Shown: positions 20,841 through 31,805, counted from the first letter of the stretch. The stretch: DNA of 58,258 bases from Bacteroidales bacterium (GCA_007133565.1 SLMM01000057.1:1-58258); one strand, 5' to 3'. Translations and numbers: made by a program. The notes: generated by a model from the letters alone, not told the origin.

Positions 20841-21632
20841 CTATTCCGGAGCCGCCTCTGAAGTCATTATCTCACTGTCAACAAGAATGCGGCCGCAATA
20901 TTCACAAACGATGATTTTCTTTCTCGACCTTATATCGAGCTGCCTCTGGGGCGGTATCTTATTAAAACATCCGCCGCAGGCATCTCTTTCAACGGTCACT
21001 ACCGCCAGTCCGTTCCGTGCATTCTTCCTGATCCTCTTATATGCGGTAAGCAACCGGGGATCAATAAGCTCAGCGAATTTCTCTGATCTTGATTTTAGCT
21101 CTTCTTCCTCTTTCTGGGTTTCAGAAATGATGCTGTTCAGCTCATCCTTCTTTTCTTCAAGGTCTTTGGTTCTCTCGTCAAACAAAACCCGTGATTCAGC
21201 CTCCAGTTGCTTCTTCTCCTCAAGCTGGGCAGTGAACTCCTTTATCCTCTTTTCCGAAAGCTCAATCTCCAAAGTCTGGAATTCAATCTCTTTTGAAAGC
21301 GAGTCGTATTCCCTGTTATTCCTCACATTCATCTGCTGCTCCTGATATTTCTTGATCAGTGACTGGGAATCGACAATCTCATTTTTTTTATTTTGCACTG
21401 ATGTTTCCAGCTCCTTCAACTCTTCGAGAATATTTGCCAACCTGGTCTGAAGACCGGCTATCTCATCTTCAAGGTCCTGTACTTCCAGGGGCAACTCTCC
21501 CCTGAGAATCTTGATCTTGTCAACTTCAGAGTCAACCATCTGCATTTCATAAAGGAACCTGAGTTTTTCCTCTGTTGATCTCTCTGTCTGTTCCTGTGAT
21601 TGTGATTTTTTTGTGTCGGTTGTCATAGCCAA
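20841..21632 (-). CDS. Coiled-coil protein with C4-type zinc ribbon
   Basis: 263 aa; long coiled coil then CGGCFNKIPPQRQLDIRSRKKIIVCEYCGRILVD. Confidence 0.85.
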   Translation of the reverse strand: MAMTTDTKKSQSQEQTERSTEEKLRFLYEMQMVDSEVDKIKILRGELPLEVQDLEDEIAGLQTRLANILEELKELETSVQNKKNEIVDSQSLIKKYQEQQMNVRNNREYDSLSKEIEFQTLEIELSEKRIKEFTAQLEEKKQLEAESRVLFDERTKDLEEKKDELNSIISETQKEEEELKSRSEKFAELIDPRLLTAYKRIRKNARNGLAVVTVERDACGGCFNKIPPQRQLDIRSRKKIIVCEYCGRILVDSEIMTSEAAPE

Positions 21633-22720
21633 TAATGAATGGGATTTGTGTTTGTATCTGAAAAATGAACCGCAAAGTTAGGGATTTTTTTTGTAATCAG
21701 TTCATGAAAAATTTCCATCGTAAACTGTTCGCTTTCATAATGTCCGATGTCGGCAATCATCATATCGTTGCCGGCCCCGAAAAAATAGTGGTATTTAAAA
21801 TCCCCCGAAACAAAAACATCAGCACCGGCCCTCCTGGCAGCACCGGTAAGCTGACTGCCACTTCCTCCACAAACCGACACCCGTTTGATATTTTTACCCG
21901 GGAAGGTCGTATGCCTTATGACAGGTGTTTTAAAATTCTCTTTAAGCAAATCCAGGAAGCCGGCTGGTTTCACTTCTTTTTCAAGTTCACCTGTAATCCC
22001 CATGCCGGCCCTTTCATAACTGTTACCTAACGGATATATGTCATATGCGACCTCCTCATAGGGATGGGCATCAATCATTGCCGAAATGACCGACTTCTCA
22101 ATATGCTCCGGATAAACAGTTTCAATACGCAGTTCTTTTTCAAAATGCAGTGAGCCCGCTGCTCCCGCATAGGGGTTGGTATTTTCACCACCCCTGAAGC
22201 TGCCCTCTCCTGTAATATTGAAGCTGCACTGGTCATAATCCCCTATATGGCCTGCACCGGCATTGAAGACAGCCTCCCTTACGGCCGGCGCATCATTAAC
22301 AGGTACAAATACCACAAGCTTTCTGAGAATGCCCCTTGCCGGTGAGAGTATCTCCTGGTTAACGAGCCCTATCTTGTCCGCAATCCGGGTGTTAACGCCG
22401 CCCCATACACTGTCAATGTTGGTATGTGCAGCATAAACCGATATATTGTTTCGCACTGCCTTAAGTATTATCCTTCCGGCAGGGTCATCTGCAGTCAGCT
22501 TTTTAATCCCCCCGAAGATTACCGGATGATGAGAGATAATGAGCCCGGCTCCTTTTTCAACAGCCTCTTCAACGACCGCTTCTGTTACATCCAGGCACAA
22601 GAGAGCCCCTTCGGCAACCTGTTCTCCGTCACCTACAAGCAGTCCCGCGTTATCGTAAGGCTCCTGAAAAGAAAGGGGGGCAAAATCCTCGATCACACTT
22701 GTTACCTCTTTAATTTTCAT
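21623..22720 (-). CDS. Nif3-like dinuclear metal centre hexameric protein
   Basis: 365 aa; DNAGLLVGD, IISHHPVIFGGIKKL, YAAHTNIDSVWGGVN, SGDFKYH. Confidence 0.93.
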   Translation of the reverse strand: MKIKEVTSVIEDFAPLSFQEPYDNAGLLVGDGEQVAEGALLCLDVTEAVVEEAVEKGAGLIISHHPVIFGGIKKLTADDPAGRIILKAVRNNISVYAAHTNIDSVWGGVNTRIADKIGLVNQEILSPARGILRKLVVFVPVNDAPAVREAVFNAGAGHIGDYDQCSFNITGEGSFRGGENTNPYAGAAGSLHFEKELRIETVYPEHIEKSVISAMIDAHPYEEVAYDIYPLGNSYERAGMGITGELEKEVKPAGFLDLLKENFKTPVIRHTTFPGKNIKRVSVCGGSGSQLTGAARRAGADVFVSGDFKYHYFFGAGNDMMIADIGHYESEQFTMEIFHELITKKIPNFAVHFSDTNTNPIHYWL

Positions 22721-22922
22721 ATTATTTTTTTCAATAATGGTTAATCAGATGCTATTCCCATTACCAAGATCCTCCTGCCACATCAAAATTTCCCCTAAGG
22801 AAAATAAACAGGGAACACCAAATGTATAAATATAGATTATTGTGAAAGGCGCAGGGTCAGGTGGTGCAACCCTCATAAGCATTCAGCAGACAGAATAAAA
22901 AGTAATTGGTGATGCCCGCAGT

Positions 22923-23258
22923 TCAGAGGCCCCCCTTAATTTCAATCAGCATTCCCCTCACCTCTTTCAGGATTTTGACAAGCTCCAGGTTCTTTACTGT
23001 ATCATCTCTGTTATCCTTAATTTTCTTTTTTGCCCCCTTCAGTGTCATACCTCTCTCCTTGACCAGTTCATGGATAAGGTAAAAATTATTAATATCCTCA
23101 ATGGTAAAAAACCGGTTCCCTTTCTTGTTCTTCTTTGGCTTGATAATATCAAACTCCTTTTCCCAGTAACGGATAAGCGAGGTGTTCACATTGAACATAT
23201 CGGCAATCTCGCCGATGGAATAGTAAAGCTTCTCAACTTTTTTTTCTTTATAAGGCAC
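22923..23258 (-). CDS. MerR-family transcriptional regulator
   Basis: KLYYSIGEIADMFNVNTSLIRYWEKEFDIIKPKKNKKGNRFFTIEDI HTH; GTG start at 23258 preferred because it sits just after the upstream peptidase gene stop. Confidence 0.85.
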   Translation of the reverse strand: MPYKEKKVEKLYYSIGEIADMFNVNTSLIRYWEKEFDIIKPKKNKKGNRFFTIEDINNFYLIHELVKERGMTLKGAKKKIKDNRDDTVKNLELVKILKEVRGMLIEIKGGL

Positions 23259-23268
23259 GGCAATAAAA

Positions 23269-24249
23269 TTAGAACCCCATGAAAGAACCACCCTGCATAG
23301 ACATCTCGATCATCGCATCAAATTCCTCGGGCGACAAATCGCCAAAGAAATAGTTGATCGGATCAACCGGCCTGTTGTTACGGTGTACCTCATAGTGCAG
23401 ATGCGGAGCGGTTGATGCTCCTGTATTTCCGACATGCCCGATTACATCTCCACGAGTTATTTCCTGGCCCGCCCTGACAAGCACCCTGTCAAGGTGAGCA
23501 TACCGCGTACGGTACCCAAATCCGTGGTCTATATCGACAAAAGTCCCGTATCCCCTTCTGGACCTGTCATTTATTACACGCAGAACAACACCGTTACCGG
23601 TTGCAAAAACATCGGTGCCGGTAGGCGCAGTAAAGTCCATGCCTTCATGGAACATAGGTATCTTGTAAATAGGATGAACCCTCCTTCCAAAATAACCTCC
23701 TATCCTCCTGATATCCCTGATTGCAACAGGCTGGATAGAAGGAATGCTTGCCAGCATATTTTCATTATTGACTGCAAGATCAATCACCTCATCATATGAA
23801 ATAGACTGGACATATAACTGCTTTTTCAATATGTCAAGGCGCCTGGCAGTTTCGACAACAATATCGCTGTTCTCGTATCCTTCAAGCTCCGTGTAACGGT
23901 TCACCCCTCCAAAACCTGCCGTGCGTATAGATTTTGGAATAGGGTCGGCATTGAATACAATCCTGTAAATATTGTCATCACGGTTCTGGATATCATCCAG
24001 CACATAACTTATATGATCCAGTTGCTTGTTAAGTATTTCGTATTGAAGCGTCAGGTTGTTCACCTCTCTTTTCAGGACTTTCTCCCTGGGAAGGTCAAAG
24101 AAATAGCTGACAACAAGAAAGTATAAAAGTGCTAAAACTATACTGGCCGAAAAATATGTAAGGAAACTGAACAACTTATCCCTGAAAGTGTGATTGATCC
24201 TGTCGTATTGAAGAGAGTCGGGATTAAATCTGTATTTTTCCTTTGCCAT
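23269..24249 (-). CDS. M23-family metallopeptidase (LytM domain)
   Basis: FGRRVHPIYKIPMFHEGMDFTAPTGTDVFATGNGVV and TAPHLHYEVHRN; N-terminal TM. Start at MAKEKYRFNPDSL. Confidence 0.92.
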   Translation of the reverse strand: MAKEKYRFNPDSLQYDRINHTFRDKLFSFLTYFSASIVLALLYFLVVSYFFDLPREKVLKREVNNLTLQYEILNKQLDHISYVLDDIQNRDDNIYRIVFNADPIPKSIRTAGFGGVNRYTELEGYENSDIVVETARRLDILKKQLYVQSISYDEVIDLAVNNENMLASIPSIQPVAIRDIRRIGGYFGRRVHPIYKIPMFHEGMDFTAPTGTDVFATGNGVVLRVINDRSRRGYGTFVDIDHGFGYRTRYAHLDRVLVRAGQEITRGDVIGHVGNTGASTAPHLHYEVHRNNRPVDPINYFFGDLSPEEFDAMIEMSMQGGSFMGF

Positions 24250-24400
24250 AGACCTGATTTTGAAAAATATAAAGTGGAAAGTCATCTTCCGAACAACAAA
24301 TCTAAATGAAATAAACTAATTTTACAAGATGTTTTTCAACAAAAATCCGTTACAATTTAATCAAAATAACAAACACCATCTCTTTATAAAGTAATATTTT

Positions 24401-27022
24401 ATGGATTCCAACCATCTCAGGACCCTTTTTCTGGACTATTTCAGGAAAAAGGACCACAGGATACTTCCCTCCGCCCCCATAGTTGTAAAGAATGACCCCA
24501 CCCTCATGTTCACCAATGCCGGCATGAACCAGTTCAAGGACTTTTTCCTTGGCAACAGGCAGCCTGACCATCCAAGGGTTGCCAACTCCCAGAAATGTCT
24601 CAGGGTATCAGGAAAACACAATGACCTTGAGGAGGTTGGTTATGACACCTATCATCACACCATGTTCGAAATGCTGGGCAACTGGTCATTCGGCAACTAT
24701 TTCAAAGAAGAAGCCATACATTGGGCATACGATTTTCTGGTAAAAGAGTTACAAATATCTCCTGATCGTTTATATGCAACTGTATTTGAAGGGAGCGCCG
24801 AAGAAAACCTGGGCACTGACACCGAAGCTTCAGAATGCTGGGAAAAACACCTGCCTGCTGACCGCATTCTGCCGGGAAGCAAGAAGGATAATTTTTGGGA
24901 AATGGGTGATACCGGGCCATGCGGACCCTGCTCAGAAATCCATATTGACATGAGGCCAGATGCGGACAGAGAAGCAGTGCCGGGCGCCGGACTGGTAAAC
25001 CGTGAGCACCCGCTTGTGATTGAAATTTGGAATCTGGTCTTTATCCAGTACAACCGAAAATCTGACGGCAGCCTTGAGACCCTTCCCGCCCGGCATGTTG
25101 ACACGGGCATGGGCTTTGAAAGACTCTGCATGATAGTGCAAGGCAAGCTGTCAAGCTATGATACAGACCTGTTCCGCCCGATAATAGGCAAGTTATCTGA
25201 GATAACAGCTTTAGCTTACGGGAGGAATGACAAACAGGACATTGCAATGCGTGTTATTGCCGACCATCTCCGTACCCTTTCATTTTCCATAGCCGACGGC
25301 CAGATACCTTCCAACAACAAAGCCGGGTATGTTATCAGGCGAATCCTGAGACGGGCAATCAGGTATGGGTTCAGTTTCCTTGCGCAATCAGAACCTTTTA
25401 TATACCGACTCGTCCCCACACTTACAGATATAATGGGAGATGCATACCCTGAATTAAAAGCACAACAGGATCTCATAGAAAGAGTAATTGAAGAAGAGGA
25501 GGGTGCATTCCTGAAAACACTCGACACCGGCATCAGAATGCTGGACCAGATGGTCTCAGGGACAGATTCCAGGGTGCTTGACGGAAAAGATGCATTTATT
25601 CTTTACGACACATATGGCTTCCCGCCCGACCTTACTGAGCTTCTTCTCAGAGAAAAGGGATGTACAATTGATAAAAAGCAGTTTGAGAGAGAAATGGAGG
25701 CCCAGAGGAACCGTTCAAGGCAGGATGCAAAAGTTGACGCGGGCGACTGGATAGTGCTTGATAAGGATACAGGCATTAGTTTTACCGGATACGACATGCT
25801 TGAAACTGACGTGAAAATAACCAGATACCGGAAGGTCAGTACAAAGGGAAAGGAGTTGTTCCATCTGGTATTCGACAAAACCCCCTTTTATGCTGAAAGC
25901 GGGGGGCAGATAGGAGATACGGGGGTTCTGGTATATGATACCGGGAAAACAAAGATTCTGAATACCATAAAAGAGAACGATCTTATTATTCACATTGTGC
26001 CGGACATGCCTCCGGTATCAAACAAAAAGTTCAGGGCAATAGTTGATGTAGAAAAAAGGAAGCTTACTGCAAACAACCACACGGCTACACACCTTCTTCA
26101 TGATGCCCTGAGGGAGATTCTGGGTCCTCATGTTGAACAGAAGGGCTCGCTTGTCCATTATGACTACCTTAGATTTGACTTTTCCCATTATCAAAAACCA
26201 ACTGAAAAGGAAATCACAGACCTGGAAAACACTATAAACAAGAAAATAAGGGAAAATATTACCAGGGAAGAACAAAGGCAAATACCATTCAAAGAGGCAA
26301 AAGCAGCCGGGGCGATTTCCCTTTTCGGTGAAAAATACGGCGATGAGGTCCGTACAATCAGATTTGGCAATTCAATCGAATTATGCGGAGGCACCCACGT
26401 CGATAGTACAGGCCAGATCGGGTTGTTTAAAATAACCTCTGAGTCTGCAATTGCAGCGGGAATTCGCAGGATAGAAGCTGTTACGGGTCCCCTGGCAGAA
26501 AAATGGGTAACCAACCAGCTGAAAAAGCTGAAAGAAGTAAAGGCCCTGCTCCGTTGCACCGGCGACCCTGTTAAAACAATCAGACAGCTTATAGAGGAAA
26601 AAAACCTTCTCGAAAAGAAAGTTAATGATTTAAACCGGGACAAGGCTGCAGGATTAAAATCAAGCCTTCTTCAAAAAGCTGAAAAGAAGGAAGGAATGAC
26701 AATAATCGCCGAAACAGTAACCGCAGATTCTCCCGGCACCCTGAAAGATCTGGCTTTTCAGCTCAAGGGTGAGATTCCGGAGTTATTCCTGGTGCTGGGT
26801 GCGGAGATCGAAGGCAAGGCCCACCTTGCAGTAATGGTATCAGAGACCCTGATTGAAAAGACCAACCTGAAAGCAAACGAATTGATAAGGCAGGTTGCAG
26901 TTCACATTCAGGGAGGCGGTGGGGGCCAGACGTTCTTCGCGACTGCTGGAGGGAGAAGGCCTGAAGGACTTGAAAATGCGGTCAATGAGCTCGCAGAGGT
27001 GGCAAGGAAAGCTTCCGCTTAG
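24401..27022 (+). CDS. alaS: Alanyl-tRNA synthetase
   Basis: 873 aa; LRTLFLDYFRKKDHRILPSAPIVVKNDPTLMFTNAGMNQFKDFFLG, HTATHLLHDALREILG, CGGTHVDSTGQIG. Confidence 0.98.
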   Translation: MDSNHLRTLFLDYFRKKDHRILPSAPIVVKNDPTLMFTNAGMNQFKDFFLGNRQPDHPRVANSQKCLRVSGKHNDLEEVGYDTYHHTMFEMLGNWSFGNYFKEEAIHWAYDFLVKELQISPDRLYATVFEGSAEENLGTDTEASECWEKHLPADRILPGSKKDNFWEMGDTGPCGPCSEIHIDMRPDADREAVPGAGLVNREHPLVIEIWNLVFIQYNRKSDGSLETLPARHVDTGMGFERLCMIVQGKLSSYDTDLFRPIIGKLSEITALAYGRNDKQDIAMRVIADHLRTLSFSIADGQIPSNNKAGYVIRRILRRAIRYGFSFLAQSEPFIYRLVPTLTDIMGDAYPELKAQQDLIERVIEEEEGAFLKTLDTGIRMLDQMVSGTDSRVLDGKDAFILYDTYGFPPDLTELLLREKGCTIDKKQFEREMEAQRNRSRQDAKVDAGDWIVLDKDTGISFTGYDMLETDVKITRYRKVSTKGKELFHLVFDKTPFYAESGGQIGDTGVLVYDTGKTKILNTIKENDLIIHIVPDMPPVSNKKFRAIVDVEKRKLTANNHTATHLLHDALREILGPHVEQKGSLVHYDYLRFDFSHYQKPTEKEITDLENTINKKIRENITREEQRQIPFKEAKAAGAISLFGEKYGDEVRTIRFGNSIELCGGTHVDSTGQIGLFKITSESAIAAGIRRIEAVTGPLAEKWVTNQLKKLKEVKALLRCTGDPVKTIRQLIEEKNLLEKKVNDLNRDKAAGLKSSLLQKAEKKEGMTIIAETVTADSPGTLKDLAFQLKGEIPELFLVLGAEIEGKAHLAVMVSETLIEKTNLKANELIRQVAVHIQGGGGGQTFFATAGGRRPEGLENAVNELAEVARKASA

Positions 27023-27888
27023 TAAGTACGGGTCATTGTGTCCGGAACTACCAGGATGAAATCAGCCCTTCCTTCGGCTTCTTCATCCAGTTTTCCCGGA
27101 TTTTCCTGAGAAACCGTGGCAATTGTAACTATGTTAAGTCCGGGTTTCTTTCGCTTCAGATACCAGTATATTCCCTCAAAATTATCAGAGTGATAAGTGC
27201 CATGCAGATGTATAAGCAGCCTGTCAGGCTCCTTTCTCTCAAGAATAAAATGTGCCATTGTTGCATCTTTTATTGCCTGGGCCATTGGCAGGGTTTCACC
27301 GGCATGCCCCATACCCCCGCTGCTCATTTCCAACATAGCCCGGTAACCCGGAAGTTCAGGGTCATACTCCACCGGAAGGGGCGCTATATAGGACAAAGCT
27401 TTATCATCAAGCTGCTCCAGTGCCTCAAAACCGCCATTAAACACCATATTTGCATATCTTCGGGGAATATTCGAGGCTATAAACGGTATGGAATGTTCCC
27501 TGGCAAACTCAACCAGTGGTTTGTAGTCGGTTTGGTAATTCCTCCAGAGCCTGGCTTCATCCTCAAATCTGCTTTGAGATATAAGCTTACCAAGGTATTC
27601 ATCCAGGATCAACTGATTATCCGCCTCAAACATCTCTGCAGCAAGCATTATCATGCCATCAAGAGCATTATGCAGACCTTTGGCAACCTCATACTGCAAC
27701 CAGTGTGAAATCGGGTTGCCGTGAATTTCGCCGAAAAGCAGGATATCTGCATCACTGATCTCCCTCATCATTCTCCGGTAACTAACCTCCTTCCCGTTCT
27801 GATTGTAGATTACATAGGCAGGTTTATGCCTGTCAAACCCCGAAGCAGTCAGAAAGACAACCATGATAATAACAACCGGTATTCTCAT
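27019..27888 (-). CDS. ChaN-family (heme/iron-regulated) lipoprotein-like protein
   Basis: 289 aa; DILLFGEIHGNPISHWLQYEVAKGL is typical of ChaN/DUF399. Confidence 0.85.
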   Translation of the reverse strand: MRIPVVIIMVVFLTASGFDRHKPAYVIYNQNGKEVSYRRMMREISDADILLFGEIHGNPISHWLQYEVAKGLHNALDGMIMLAAEMFEADNQLILDEYLGKLISQSRFEDEARLWRNYQTDYKPLVEFAREHSIPFIASNIPRRYANMVFNGGFEALEQLDDKALSYIAPLPVEYDPELPGYRAMLEMSSGGMGHAGETLPMAQAIKDATMAHFILERKEPDRLLIHLHGTYHSDNFEGIYWYLKRKKPGLNIVTIATVSQENPGKLDEEAEGRADFILVVPDTMTRTY

Positions 27889-28203
27889 ATCATTATGTAT
27901 TTATAAAACAACAGTCCAGTTATATAAAGGGAAAAAGACCGGAAATGTTTTGTCAAATTTATCGGGTTTACTGCAAGCCTGTTCTTACCAGTCATGTTGA
28001 TAACTCCTGATGCTGCAATATAGTAAATTTCCAGACCACAATAATTTCCGCATATAATCAATCAACCGGGCAACCTTTATGGTCGAAAACAAGTCAAAAA
28101 TTTCGTGCACATATATTGTTGCTTGTCAAGCCTTTATCTTGAATATGCATAAACTTTTAAACCAATTCCTGTTTTCGGTCTATTTTTTTTCGCCGAAATG
28201 CAA

Positions 28204-28211
28204 TATATTTG
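28204..28211 (+). promoter_or_regulatory. Possible Bacteroidetes -7 element (TATATTTG)
   Basis: TATATTTG matches TAnnTTTG 32 nt upstream of the acyl-CoA ligase ATG; -33 element not convincing. Confidence 0.35.
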
Positions 28212-28243
28212 GTTGAAAACAATAATAAACTAAACACAACAAC

Positions 28244-30094
28244 ATGCAAGTAACCAGAACATTCGACATTTTAGATGCATTCCTTCAGAAATGGCCTGAC
28301 AAGCCGGATGCACTTGCTTCCAAACAGGCAGGGGAATGGAGAAAATACAGCATATCCGAATATGCCGAAATGGCAAGGAATTTTTCCTGCGGACTTTTAA
28401 GTATGGGGTTTAAAAAGGGGGATAAGATAGCCACCATCTCCAACAACCGTCCCGAATGGAACTTTGCAGACATGGGAATGTCGGCGATTGGTGCAGTGCA
28501 TGTTCCGATCTATCCGACAATCAGTGATGAAGAGTTCAAATACATCCTGGGCCATTCTGATGCCAGGATGCTAATAGTTTCTGATAAGGCTTTGTATTCC
28601 AGACTTAACCCAATAGCAGATTCAATTCCTAAACTGGAAAAAGTTTATACCTTCAATGAAGTTGAAGATGCTCCGAACTACATTGAGATAACCGAACTGG
28701 GAAGGAAAAATTCTGACAAATACAAAGATGAGGTTGATAAAATTAAGGCCGGGATTGATCCGGGCGACATGGTTTCAATCATCTACACCTCTGGTACCAC
28801 AGGTGTGTCAAAAGGAGTAATGCTCTCTCACAACAACATTGTAAGCAATGTAAAGACTGTTGATCCGAGATTCAACATAACCAGTGACTTCAGGGTGCTG
28901 AGCTTTCTTCCGCTGTGTCACATATACGAAAGGATGGTAAATTACATTTACCAGTACAAAGGGGTCAGTATATATTACGCCGAAAGCATGGCAACAATTG
29001 CTGATAACCTTAAGGAACTGCAGGTAAATCTGTTTGTTACCGTACCAAGGCTTCTTGAAAGGGTATACGACAAGATCATCGGAAAGGGAAAGGACCTGAA
29101 AGGAATTAAGAAATCACTTTTTTTCTGGGCGGTTTCACTCGGTCTTAAATACAAGGATAACGGTAACAGTTGGTGGTACAATTTCCGGCTGAAAATTGCA
29201 CGCAAGCTGATATTCAGCAAATGGCAACAGGCACTTGGCGGCAAAATAGAATTCATCATGACGGGAGGCGCTGCGCTCCAGGTGCGCCTTGCCCGTATAT
29301 TCTGGGCTGCGGGCATTCCTGTCCTCGAAGGATACGGGCTTACTGAAACATCGCCTGTGCTTGCAGTAAACTATTTTGAAGAGCCGGGCAACGTAAGATT
29401 CGGAACAGTGGGGCCGCCGGTCGACAATACCGAGATAAAAATAGCCGAAGATGGAGAAATACTGGCACGGGGACCCGGTATCATGCTTGGTTATTACAAG
29501 GATCCGGAACAGACAGCACAGGCCATTGACGATGATGGCTGGTTCCACACCGGAGATATAGGAGTTCTGGAAGACAACAAATTCCTCAGGATAACTGACA
29601 GAAAAAAAGAGATATTCAAAACATCAAGCGGCAAATATATTGCTCCGCAGGTCATTGAGAACAAATTGAAGGAATCGCTCTTCATTGATCAGGCTATGGT
29701 TGTAGGCGAGAATGAAAAATTTGTGTCGGCAATCGTCGTGCCCAACTTTGAATTCCTCCACAACTGGTGTTCAATTCATAAGGTAAATTACAGGGATAAC
29801 GCAGAGTTGATAAAGATACCTCAGGTTGTGGCAAGATACCAGAGGGAGATCAACGAGCTGAACGGCAAGCTCGGTGTTACCGAGCAGATCAAAAGGTTCA
29901 GGCTTGTTCATGAAGAGTGGACGCCAGCCAGCGGTGAACTCAGCCCAACCCTCAAGTTGAGGAGAAATATAGTTTATAACAAATACGCACACATTCTTCA
30001 GGATATATACGGACACAGCGGCACAAAAGATGAGGCTGAATTGCTGGAGAGGATGAAAAAGAAGGCGGGCGGCAATTCGGTTAACAAGAAATAG
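28244..30094 (+). CDS. Long-chain acyl-CoA synthetase (FadD15-like)
   Basis: 616 aa; SIIYTSGTTGVSKGVMLSHNN, EGYGLTETSPVLAV, DGWFHTGDIG. Confidence 0.93.
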   Translation: MQVTRTFDILDAFLQKWPDKPDALASKQAGEWRKYSISEYAEMARNFSCGLLSMGFKKGDKIATISNNRPEWNFADMGMSAIGAVHVPIYPTISDEEFKYILGHSDARMLIVSDKALYSRLNPIADSIPKLEKVYTFNEVEDAPNYIEITELGRKNSDKYKDEVDKIKAGIDPGDMVSIIYTSGTTGVSKGVMLSHNNIVSNVKTVDPRFNITSDFRVLSFLPLCHIYERMVNYIYQYKGVSIYYAESMATIADNLKELQVNLFVTVPRLLERVYDKIIGKGKDLKGIKKSLFFWAVSLGLKYKDNGNSWWYNFRLKIARKLIFSKWQQALGGKIEFIMTGGAALQVRLARIFWAAGIPVLEGYGLTETSPVLAVNYFEEPGNVRFGTVGPPVDNTEIKIAEDGEILARGPGIMLGYYKDPEQTAQAIDDDGWFHTGDIGVLEDNKFLRITDRKKEIFKTSSGKYIAPQVIENKLKESLFIDQAMVVGENEKFVSAIVVPNFEFLHNWCSIHKVNYRDNAELIKIPQVVARYQREINELNGKLGVTEQIKRFRLVHEEWTPASGELSPTLKLRRNIVYNKYAHILQDIYGHSGTKDEAELLERMKKKAGGNSVNKK

Positions 30095-30166
30095 CAATTA
30101 TCCTAAAGACCGCCCGGAGAATTATCGGCAATTTACGCAATTCAAAAGCCAGTGTGTGTTCGTATA

Positions 30167-30207
30167 AAGGCTGCCTTCCAGCAGGCAATTAAAAGGAAGG
30201 CAGCCTT
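30167..30207. terminator. Bidirectional stem-loop terminator between convergent genes
   Basis: Perfect 13 bp inverted repeat AAGGCTGCCTTCC (30167-30179) / GGAAGGCAGCCTT (30195-30207), 15 nt loop, between convergent 28244-30094(+) and 30224-31687(-). Confidence 0.75.
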
Positions 30208-30223
30208 ACTTATTAATTGCCGG

Positions 30224-31687
30224 TCAGCTGCCTGCACCGGATCTTTTAATCAACAGCAATCCGGCAAAAGTAATCAGTCCGTTTAGCACAACAATCTCAT
30301 AGCCAAAATGATACCCTGCAAGGTATCTCTCGGAGACTGAATCAATCAGCCATGTCAGAACAGGTGAAAGTATTGCAACCAGTGGCACCAGCCGGTCCTT
30401 AACACTTATCCTTGTGAATATCCCAAATGAAAACAACCCCAGCAAGGGCCCGTATGTGTATCCAGCCAGTGTCAGAACCAGGCTTATAACGCTCTGGCCA
30501 TTAAGTGTTCTGAATAAAATTATGAATATCACCAGTGCAAGTGCCATCGCCGCATGAACAATTTTGCGCGTAGCAAGCGGGACAGCTTCGGGCTTTCGCC
30601 CCCGGCCGATAATATCAACGCTGAATGAGGTGGTGAGTGCCGTTAGTGTGGAATCAGCACTTGAATATGTGGCCGCCACCAGCCCTACAATAAAAAAAAT
30701 TGTAATAAAAGATGGCAGGTATCCATGTGTGGCTATAACCGGGAATATGTCATCTGCTCTATCCGGGAGGATAATCCCCGTCTCTGATGCAAATATCAGC
30801 AGAAGCGCACCCAGGGCCAGAAGCAGCAGTTTAACAGGCACAAGGGCAATGCTGAACCAGTACATATTTTTTTTGGCCTCATTAATATTCCGGCAACTCA
30901 GGTTCTTCTGCATCATATCCTGGTCAAGCCCGGTCATCACGATCGCAATGAATACCCCGCCGGCAAACTGCTTGAAAAAGAACCTGCCATCCCGCCAATC
31001 CTCAAAAAAGAACACCTTTGAATGTTCACTATCATATATCGCCCCCAGGAGACCTCCCGTATCAAGGGAAAGCTCACCTGCCACAGCATAAACGGTTGCT
31101 CCGGCAGCCACAATCATGAAAAAAGTCTGCAAAGTATCTGTCCAGATAATTGTCCTTATCCCTCCCCTTACCGTATATAACCATATCAGAATAACCGTTA
31201 CTGCCACAGAAACAAAAAAGGGCACACCCCATGCATCAAAGACCGTTACCTGGAGCACACCTGCCATCAGGTAAACTCTGAGCGACACACCTACCAGCCT
31301 GGATAATATGAAAAACAATGCACCTGTCTTATATGAGTAAAACCCGAATCTGTCTTCAAGATAGGTATAGATTGAGGTAAGGTTGAGCCTGTAATATAAT
31401 GGCATCAGCACATTGGCAATGATGAAATACCCCACGAGATACCCCAGGACCATCTGCATGTAGGAAAAACTGCTCTCCCCCACCCATCCCGGAATGGAGA
31501 TAAAAGTGACACCCGAAAGTGTAGCCCCGATCATTCCAAATGCAACAATATACCACGGCGATTGCCTGTTGCCAAGGAAAAAAGCAGCATTCCCCTGATC
31601 CCGGCCGGTAATCCGGGATATTGCAATCAGTACAGCGAAATACGCCAGTACAACAGTAAGTACCAGATAGGGTGACATATTCTGCAA
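30224..31687 (-). CDS. Sodium:solute symporter (SSS family)
   Basis: 487 aa; about 13 TM; FGMIGATLSGVTFISIPGWV and ATYSSADSTLTALTTSF. Confidence 0.9.
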   Translation of the reverse strand: MQNMSPYLVLTVVLAYFAVLIAISRITGRDQGNAAFFLGNRQSPWYIVAFGMIGATLSGVTFISIPGWVGESSFSYMQMVLGYLVGYFIIANVLMPLYYRLNLTSIYTYLEDRFGFYSYKTGALFFILSRLVGVSLRVYLMAGVLQVTVFDAWGVPFFVSVAVTVILIWLYTVRGGIRTIIWTDTLQTFFMIVAAGATVYAVAGELSLDTGGLLGAIYDSEHSKVFFFEDWRDGRFFFKQFAGGVFIAIVMTGLDQDMMQKNLSCRNINEAKKNMYWFSIALVPVKLLLLALGALLLIFASETGIILPDRADDIFPVIATHGYLPSFITIFFIVGLVAATYSSADSTLTALTTSFSVDIIGRGRKPEAVPLATRKIVHAAMALALVIFIILFRTLNGQSVISLVLTLAGYTYGPLLGLFSFGIFTRISVKDRLVPLVAILSPVLTWLIDSVSERYLAGYHFGYEIVVLNGLITFAGLLLIKRSGAGS

Positions 31688-31754
31688 GGATAATCAAAAA
31701 AAAATAAAGAGGTTGTAAAACATCCTGATTGCAATCCTGTTTAAAAAGCTTATG

Positions 31755-31786
31755 TTTGTTTATGGTGTTAATAGGTATTAATTTTG
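31755..31786 (+). promoter_or_regulatory. Consensus Bacteroidetes promoter upstream of recR
   Basis: TTTG (31755-31758) - 20 nt - TAATTTTG (31779-31786); recR GTG at 31806. Confidence 0.6.
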
Positions 31787-31805
31787 TGTTGCAAAAAGTG
31801 TTAAA

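Noticed and set aside
7634-30094. Recent duplication of the two acyl-CoA ligases (7634-9349 and 28244-30094)
   Set aside because: They share only superfamily motifs, differ in length and in C-terminal regions, and are 19 kb apart; better read as separate ANL subfamilies.
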